Origin: Apoda limacodes
Lineage: Eukaryota; Arthropoda; Insecta; Lepidoptera; Limacodidae
Direction: 5' to 3'
Length of the DNA: 64,000 nucleotides
Assembly: GCA_946406115.1 (NCBI GenBank)
Contig: OX291544.1
Span: 25,375,521 to 25,439,520 of the forward strand
Shown here in pieces: positions 57,713 to 64,000 of the stretch (the stretch's first letter is position 1; every line of letters begins with the position of its first letter). The notes under the pieces were generated by a model, which saw only the letters and a list, made by a program, of their open reading frames with translations, did no database searches and was not told where the DNA came from. A program made the position numbers and the translations under genes.

Positions 57713-58419
57713 AACTATAGCACGAACGCAAAGCAGGAAGAATTTCGTTCAGTGACCTGTCACTATTTGTCTCTGTTGCACGTGCATAATTATTTGCCGT
57801 CGCGCTCGCACAGATGCGATGACCGACCGCTGTCATCAGAAATTACTACTATTTAACCAATGAACACAGGCTAAAAAGTAGTTTTTTTTTTTTTTTTTCT
57901 GATCTGACTATGCAGTTGGCTGTTGCAGCCATTACTGCTTCACCGGGCTTTTGGGGCGAGACTGTGAAGGAGCCTCAGCCCATATAGCGCCCAACGCTCA
58001 AGGGCTCCCCGCGGGGGAAGCCTCGGCTTGGGTTGTCGCTCTCGGGGGCGTCCCTTCGACCGGCGTGAGTCTCGAACCCGAAGGTGAGTCACCGCCAGGA
58101 GGGGAGTTTCCCGTTACGCGGGTACGGTTGCGATTGAGTGGGGGCGAGAAGCGCCCCGGCACTCTTTGATACCTAGTGTATCCCTGTGGGCGCCGACGAA
58201 CCCGGGGACGTCGGCGTCGTGTTTGGAGGGAGGCCCTATTCGGGGAGGTCGTAGAGACTAATCTCGCTATCCGGGCAGCGAGATCGTCATCTGGGGCCGT
58301 TAGTACGTGCCGAGGCCGCCTAACTATAGTTTTACGATCGTGACCGGGTCGATCGGGGGGATGAAAAAGTAGAAGGTCAATGTTCGAAATTCTTCCTGCT
58401 TCGCGTCCGTGCTATAGTT
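57713..58419. mobile_element. 707 bp TIR element with GC-rich core, class unknown
   Basis: The terminal inverted repeats are 35 bp (57713-57747 and 58385-58419), identical at 33 positions, beginning AACTATAGCACG. A T-run sits at 57881-57898. Between about 57940 and 58370 the DNA is strongly GC- and CpG-rich, unlike anything else in the window. A 72-codon frame (57951-58169; includes ALGGVPSTGVSLEPEGESPP) is open, but similar low-AT frames overlap it. I see no transposase and no clear target duplication. The core resembles the GC-rich 5' parts of some R1-clade LINEs, but this is a weak impression. Confidence 0.65.
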
Positions 58420-58626
58420 CTTTGTGCTACTAATCCTGGCAATATGTTTAAAACAGATAAAACGTGAATTCTAGGGGAATTCATTCATTCATTACATTTG
58501 AATTATACTCTGCAAAGCAGTGGCAATAAAGCTACAAGGCAAACTACAAGGTAACTTTTTAGCTAGATTGTTCAGGCTCATCATAATAAAGCAACACGAA
58601 CTTAAGTCCTCGTACAATAATAGTAT

Positions 58627-58712
58627 AATTATTATTGAATCTATCAGCAGTACCAGTAAAACCAGAAAATGAATTTTCACTATCCGTGTCCGTTCCGAAA
58701 ATTCTAATAAAG
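58627..58712 (+). repeat. Direct repeat, copy 2
   Basis: Partner of 57127-57222, about 1.5 kb downstream. Confidence 0.5.
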
Positions 58713-59370
58713 GCATACCCAAACAAGTAAAAATTTCAAGAATTTGATCAATTTGATTACAGATTGCACTTCTTGTTGTAAAAAAATATGTTATAGTTCC
58801 AATATTAAGCTTTTACACTTTACACTTAGAACAAAATATTCTATCCTCCATTTTGGTTTTTCATTCAATTTCCCATGAAAACTAAAAGGGCTATACTTTT
58901 TATTCTTTCTTTATAAAACAGATATTTATATTACAAATCAAATTTGCTAATTTTACTATATTTTATTCGATGCCGAATTCACAGCGAAATTGTAATTAAG
59001 CGTCGAGAGTAATCCCACACTAACTCCTCAAATCAACCCCTCCAGGATTATTTGTATAAAACCTCGTAATAGACCGGTAGATAGTGACCGGATGATTTTT
59101 ACCAGTATGGCGGTTCTTCAGGGGTGTCTAACTACGTAATGACGAAAAAAAAATGATGGTCATAGCGCTGGTACCGGCGGCCCAATGGCGTGGGCGTGAG
59201 TCGAACGTGTCGGATAAATTACGATATCGAACGATTTGTTCCACAAAAATCCTTGTATTTTTCAACCATTTGTACTAAGCTCATTTTTGCACAGTTAATC
59301 ATCGTCGAGTAGCCATTCACGAAAATCACCATGCCATACTTTTCGGACGGTTCCAAATGGCCGCCATACC
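58713..59370. other. No gene seen
   Basis: AT-rich. ACCAGTATGGCGGTTC (59101) and AAATGGCCGCCATACCGC (59349) echo the GTATGG vocabulary of the repeat that follows. Confidence 0.35.
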
Positions 59371-59945
59371 GCCGCAAGGGAGTTAATTTTTTTTTTTGCA
59401 ATACGATTTGTTGACCACCTTGAAATTTTTTTTCAATAGTTTCTGTCTGATCATAAATAGAAGTCTGATAATGCCATACCTGTAGGAGGTGGCAAATGTG
59501 TATATTTTTTTATGTCTTGTACCTTGAAAACCCGTCGAAATAACAAGTATGGTGCCTCTTTTCCCCCCTATTAGAAGTATGGCAAATATAATAATGGTCA
59601 CATTGCAACATATAATTTCCAAAAATCCAAATGCCATTCTGGTACAAATTCTCAAAAAAAATTTTTTTTTTTACGTCTTGGTTTCAGTCTCACAGTCGTC
59701 CCTCCCATAGTTACAATCTGGAATAATTTTTTTTAGATAGAATTGTATCCAAACAATGAGAATATGATGTAAAAAATTACGTATTGTACAGTCGTATTTT
59801 TGAAACGTGTCGATTAAATAAGTTTTTCAAGTATGGCAGCACTTTTTCCTCCTACTAGAAGTATGGCAATAATAATAACGGTCACATTTTATCAAATACT
59901 TTCCAAAAATTCAAATACAATACTGGTATATAATACTAACTCCCT
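59371..59945. repeat. Two-unit repeat with inverted GGGAGTTA ends
   Basis: Two units of about 285 bp share AGAAGTATGGCAA, TAATAA(T/C)GGTCACATT and TTTCCAAAAAT(C/T)CAAAT (59570-59635 and 59857-59925), plus T-run starts. The block is bounded by GCAAGGGAGTTAAT (59375) and ACTAACTCCCTTCC (59938), an inverted pair, so it may be one element with an internal duplication. Confidence 0.5.
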
Positions 59946-60074
59946 TCCAAATCAAATACCTTTAAACGAGCAATATTGTATATATGTATAAATAGTATGC
60001 GATAAATCGATCTAGCTAGGTTTCATTTTGAAAAAAAGCCGTTTTATCCGTGTTTTCTGGCAATGATAAACTAA

Positions 60075-60212
60075 AAAATATGACTCTTCCTGACATCTAT
60101 TGGCGAGTAGTAATACTATTATTTCTACCAACACAGCAACACTAAAGCTACGAAGCTACGCCAATAGATGGCGTTGTTTAAAAAAACGAGCGAAGCTCGG
60201 TCCTCCAGGTAC
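60075..60212 (-). repeat. Interspersed repeat, copy 2 of an inverted pair
   Basis: Reverse complement of 29511-29636. GACATCTATTGGCGAGTAGT and CGAGCGAAGCTCGGTCCTCC are the best-conserved parts. The second contains a short palindrome. Confidence 0.6.
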
Positions 60213-61135
60213 TTTTAGCTAAATCGATCCAGTTCTTGAGGCACGAAGAAGTAACAAACATACTAACTAATAAATTTTTGCTTCACAATATTATAAGAAT
60301 TTAAATTTTTGTATGTATTTACCTCATAAATAATTTTGTAATTTAGCAAAGGATGTTCTACAAAAATATTCAAGTGCTTTAAATCGTTTTCCAAAAACGC
60401 AGCGCCGTGTTCTGTTATCTTTTATGATTAATGGGTTTTTTGTTATGAATGGACAATGTTATTTCCGCTTGAACTTTAGCTGAATAACGAACATTCTCGC
60501 TTTTTGTTTCTATTTCATTACAATGCTTTTTTCAGTGTTTGAATCAAAAACACTACTTTAGCGCTTTATAACTATAAAATATAAAATTTACACAGTTACT
60601 TGCTTGTTTTTGCACATTTTGAAATTACTGAAAAGCCTTTCCAAGTATTTTTTATCATTATTCCCTTGTATCCAATCCTGGCCACTCCTTATAGCTTTTC
60701 TAGAATTTATTGGCAAAGGGGGTGTATTATTCTATCTAAGGTCCTTAATTTTACCGCTTATCACTATAATACTGGTATTTATGACTTTTGGGACAGATAT
60801 AAAACAACCTTAGCACAATCAAAAACTTTTTTACTAACGCCATCTAATTTCTTTATTTGCTAAATCTTTAATACCTCCATCGCAATTAGACTTTTCGACT
60901 GTTTTTTGATGCAATTTGTATTAATTTCGCTAAATGGCGCTGCTGCAACGTTACCGACTAACTGCACTTTGAATATCGCAGTCGTCATTTACATCTTGTC
61001 AAATTTGTTCTTAGACATCTGGATTTTTTCTTACAAGGCGAATTTATCAATATAATATAATACAATCACCTTTATGTTTAGAGTTTATATTTATAACCAA
61101 TTTTTACAATAGAGGAAAAACAAAAACCAGCTAAA
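60213..61135. other. No gene seen
   Basis: Two overlapping frames (87 and 69 codons) at 60600-60863 are hydrophobic and AT-driven, with no recognised motif. Confidence 0.4.
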
Positions 61136-61505
61136 TTGCTAGTCGGACTTACGCACCAAAGGTTTCATACCACTACAAAATGGACGAGCCCGACTCGCAC
61201 TTGACCGTTTTTTATTGCTGCTTGTTTTACTTTAGAGCTTACACTATAATCATTTTAAGTTTGAATCTTGTATGATAAAGCAAAAACAACAAAAACGCGT
61301 TTCTTGTATGAAGACAATCCTCAATTTTTTTATTATTTTATTATTTTTTAGTAAATCTGAAATATTAACATATTCTGTTAAAATTTCAGGCTCCTTCCTA
61401 CTGCGGTCTTAGAGCTCTTAAAATATCGAATAGACAGACAGACAGCGTAGGCTAAGCAATAGGGCTCCGTTGGCACCCTTTAGGTAGGTACCGAACCCTA
61501 AAAAT
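61136..61505 (+). repeat. Z-type repeat, rearranged
   Basis: A worn Z start (CTAAATTGCTAGTCGGACTT) is followed within 60 bp by an inverted Z start (GCCCGACTCGCACTTGACCG, 61190). A Z tail follows, ending CTCCGTTGGCACCCTTTAGG and CGAACCCTAAAAA. A second tail (GTACGGAAAGGAACCCTAAA) ends at 61697. Confidence 0.55.
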
Positions 61506-62002
61506 AAATATGTATCTTGTATGGATGCCCTTCCAAATGTGATTTTTTTTTCCGCCGTAATAACACCCATGTAAATTTTAGTCTTACTTATACGGTTCAA
61601 ATGATAGTGCCTTTTAAAAGTCCGACAGTCAAACTAGCAGCGTAGGGTTAGTTAGGGTCTTACTGGCACCCTCCGAGTACGGAAAGGAACCCTAAAAGTC
61701 GAGGATATGTTATTTATACAACTAAACTCAAAGCGGAAATTACATTGAGCGATCATAACAAAAATCCCATTAATCATAACAGAATAACAGCGCTGCATTT
61801 TGAAAATCGATTCGTAGCACTTGAATATTCTTGTGGAACATTCTATTTAAGAAACATTATAATAAGATTTAAAAAGTTCTATGTTTTGTGAATCTCAATT
61901 GCACTATAAACAAGCGAAAAATATTTAAAATATAGTAGGGCCCATTTTTACCTATAATAAACAAAAAATTAAAAAACACATGCATGAAATTCAAATCTCT
62001 TA
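61506..62002. other. Second Z tail, then unassigned AT-rich DNA
   Basis: The Z tail spans about 61617-61697. The remainder is unrecognised. Confidence 0.4.
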
Positions 62003-62133
62003 CAGTGCAACAAACTTTTCTGACCTTCTGACCTTGGGAGGTTGTCGCTAGTGTCGTTGTAAGTTTATACCATTACAATACGGCGACTGCAGTTTTAATT
62101 TTTGACCGCCTGTCAAAAAAGTTTGTTGCACTA
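62003..62133 (+). mobile_element. TA-type MITE, copy 2 (best preserved)
   Basis: TA|CAGTGCAACAAACTTTTC on the left and AAAAAAGTTTGTTGCACTA|TA on the right: inverted ends of about 22 bp with TA on both sides. This is the target preference of Tc1/mariner-type transposons. It is 131 bp long and non-coding. Copies lie at 42886-43018 (inverted) and 50018-50120. Confidence 0.75.
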
Positions 62134-62192
62134 TACTTTGATTTATTTAGTAAGAATTACAAAATCAGAAGTAAAACGCCTAAAAAGTAGAC

Positions 62193-62561
62193 TTCCAACG
62201 AATAGTATATTTGGCCACACGCCGAATATTCTGCGAGGTTCCTGGCCGTATAGCTGAATATTCGGCAGAAGTATTAGGCTAGCGCGTGACCCCCCTCCCA
62301 GGCCGCGCTGCGTGTTTTGATATGTTTAGTTTGGTGCTCATAACAAAATACGAACATTTTCGTGCTCTCTTCGTTTTGATTTGTTTACTTCAAAAGTGAA
62401 ATTATGTAAGCCTTATAAAATAATAATCAATTATGGTCTTTAAAAAGAACTCGCCCATAGTACGGAAGTTAAAAATTATGGCAAGAGAGAAACGCGGTAC
62501 AAGTGAACGATCACGAGTAAATTCGAATACAAAATCCCAAAAAAATGGCAATAGTTTCTAA
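62193..62561 (+). mobile_element. hAT-like element end with a 42-codon leader frame
   Basis: 62193-62475 is the reverse complement of 4682-5000. It starts TTCCAACGAATAGTATATTT, followed by CGAATATTC and GCTGAATATTCGG motifs. Beyond the shared part, an ATG frame (62433-62561) reads MVFKKNSPIVRKLKIMAREK...stop, basic and possibly the start of a lost transposase. The frame after the stop (DSDSKEELFHLLSDRCKTKN) also looks coding-like. The second copy has lost this ATG. The right end of the element was not found. Confidence 0.4.
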
Positions 62562-62700
62562 ACGATAGCGACAGTAAAGAAGAACTTTTTCATTTACTCA
62601 GTGACCGTTGCAAGACAAAGAATTTAATCTTACTGACAGATCTCTAGTGTTAAGTTCGAGTCATCGTTCTAAAACTGGTTTAGAGTCCTGTAATCATTAA

Positions 62701-62870
62701 GACACGAGAATATTTGTCCATTTGGCTGATATCGTAAACCAAGGGCATACCACCGTTGCAATATCATGCAAATCTAAATATCCTGATGTTCAATTATGTG
62801 TACACTTTAGAGCCGGTAAACATCAATTTCTGTTCTATAATGAAATCGCAAATGCATCAGGTAAGTTTCA
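62701..62870 (+). CDS. Possible exon or transposon exon ending at a splice-donor-like site
   Basis: The frame opens after TAA at 62698-62700. It reads DTRIFVHLADIVNQGHTTVA, then ISCKSKYPDVQLCVHF and GKHQFLFYNEIANAS, where GCATCAG|GTAAGTTT (about 62861) matches a 5' splice site. With the preceding coding-like pieces it may be the decayed coding part of the hAT-like element at 62193. I do not recognise the family, and chance is possible. Confidence 0.2.
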
Positions 62871-63061
62871 TTTCAGACACATTTCAGTTTTTTTGTTTTG
62901 CCGCTGTTATTGTGGGATGTGCTCAGCAAACCTGCTTATATATTTTTATTACGTCACAGATTAAAATTATAAATATTGTTTTGAATTCATTACTAAATTT
63001 AGATGTGTCGAGTGTGGTGTTCTTTTAAATAAATATAAGGTTTCGAAATGTACGAAATTTG

Positions 63062-63220
63062 ACTGGTTGTAGAGAATAAAATTTGACTGGATAGCTTGCA
63101 TCTTGGGAAAGGACATAGAATCCTTACAAAACTTCAAGTATGAGTCTTTGTTTTACTATAATCCAGAATCTAGAACTGATAAACAAATTTAGCGCGGGCG
63201 GAGCCGCGGGAAAAAGCTAG
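63062..63220 (+). mobile_element. Helitron-like 3' end, 5'-truncated
   Basis: It ends GCGCGGGCGGAGCCGCGGGA then AAAAGCTAG|T. CGCGG...CCGCG forms the hairpin about ten bases before CTAG. The body GGGAAAGGACATAGAATCC fits the family. The TC-type start is not visible. Confidence 0.5.
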
Positions 63221-63326
63221 TATTAAAATATACTTACATTCTCGAGTAATACCCTCAAAAACCCCTAAACTTTTGTTTTTAGGCTCCTTCAAACAAACAT
63301 TAGCCAACTTGTGTCATACGTTTTTA

Positions 63327-63545
63327 GTGTTCCGCACCTTAATGGTGCTAACGGAGCTCTATTACTCTACGTTTCTGTCCGTCCAATCTTTATTAGGGCC
63401 TATCTTTTAGACCGAAGTAAGGAAGCCTTAAAATCATGAGTCTGATTACGGCGGCTAAACAAATAATACAAATTTAAGGGAGTCTCAATACAAAAAACAT
63501 GGTTTGCTCTTGCTGGTCGGTCTTCACACTATAATCGACCATAGT
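63327..63545 (+). repeat. Z-related repeat fragment
   Basis: TAGTGTTCCGCACCTTAATG, AACGGAGC and TTTCTGTCCGTCC resemble the GGGTTCCGTACCT...CGGAACC...CTGTCCGTC repeats of moths. Confidence 0.35.
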
Positions 63546-63606
63546 TAAAGCTCTATACTCAATATTACGGATTTGTCACTTTTGTCTACAAAATGTTGAT
63601 ATGAAA

Positions 63607-63971
63607 TCTATACCTATATATAAAAGAGTAAACTTACTGACTAAGCGACTGATATATCAACGTATAGCCCTAACTACTGGGTCTAGATGTAGACTTTAAA
63701 TTCTGCACAGAGGTTCATCTAATACTGCAGGCGAGCACTGAGATGGGTTGGAGCAAAATTCATCCTTTGGTGGGGTAAAATTGAGGTTGAATGTTAGTAT
63801 ATAAATCCGTTATTATTTTAAGCCAAATGCATAAAAGTTATTACAAGTACGGCTTTTAGGTTGAAAATTAAGATTGACGTGGATCACCATTCTTGAAAAA
63901 TCACCTACAGGTAAAACAAACAGTTAAAGCCTTTTAAAGTCATCGCGGAAGAAGTCGCAGAAATAAGCTAG
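63607..63971 (+). mobile_element. Helitron, short non-autonomous, both ends clear
   Basis: It starts A|TCTATACCTATATATAAAAG and ends CGGAAGAAGTCGCAGAAATA then AGCTAG|T. The start (TATATAAAAG...ACTGACTAAGCGACTGA, ATCAACG) and end match a Helitron family I know as common in Lepidoptera. It is 365 bp with no coding sequence. Confidence 0.7.
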
Positions 63972-64000
63972 TATATATATAGTAAAGATACATAATACAA

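Noticed and set aside
57940..58370. GC-rich core considered as ribosomal DNA
   Set aside because: I see no rRNA landmark, and the block is bounded by terminal inverted repeats in AT-rich DNA.
63607..63971. Considered as an LTR or SINE
   Set aside because: There is no tRNA-like head or LTR pairing; the A|TC...CTAG|T ends fit a Helitron better.

Overview
The window is AT-rich non-coding DNA, and its repeat content suggests a moth or butterfly (Lepidoptera). The evidence is tRNA-derived SINEs, 5'-truncated non-LTR retrotransposon tails, Helitron-type elements with a TC start and a CTAG end inserted between A and T, several TIR/MITE families and a pogo-type transposase relic. I find no convincing host gene. 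The longest open frame (55.6-56.5 kb) belongs to a LINE reverse transcriptase. The species assignment is inference; no host gene anchors it.

Layout. 0-5 kb: a featureless stretch, then copy A (1724-4361) of a composite repeat made of a LINE 3' end, a Helitron-like piece and a SINE tail, then a hAT-like MITE. 7-10 kb: a Helitron-like piece, a SINE, a complete-looking 1.07 kb minus-strand Helitron carrying an internal tandem array, a 109 bp hairpin and a second SINE. 11.3-13.5 kb: a pogo-type transposase broken by one stop codon, then two adjacent fold-back elements. 16.9-23.7 kb: copy B of the composite repeat, cut by a large inverted duplication. This gives a palindrome with arms of about 2.9 and 2.4 kb around a spacer of about 0.88 kb.

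24-36 kb: scattered SINEs, Z-type repeats whose ends carry an inverted GGAACCCT motif, LINE fragments, microsatellites and an RTE-like reverse transcriptase relic on the minus strand. 37.9-41.4 kb: two tandem arrays, of about 100 bp units (interrupted by a 79 bp LINE tail) and about 136 bp units. 42.9-57 kb: a TA-flanked MITE family, a decayed CR1/jockey-type LINE, a second TIR MITE family, more SINEs, a Z element and the best-preserved LINE 3' half. 57.7-58.4 kb: a 707 bp element with 35 bp terminal inverted repeats (33/35 identical) and a GC- and CpG-rich core unlike its surroundings. 59-64 kb: repeat pairs, a second hAT-like copy and a short Helitron with clean ends.

There is no gene pathway to reconstruct. 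The window records nested insertion, duplication and decay of mobile DNA. The observations most worth checking are the inverted duplication with its duplicated junction, the Helitron that carries an amplified motif from another repeat family, and the GC-rich TIR element.
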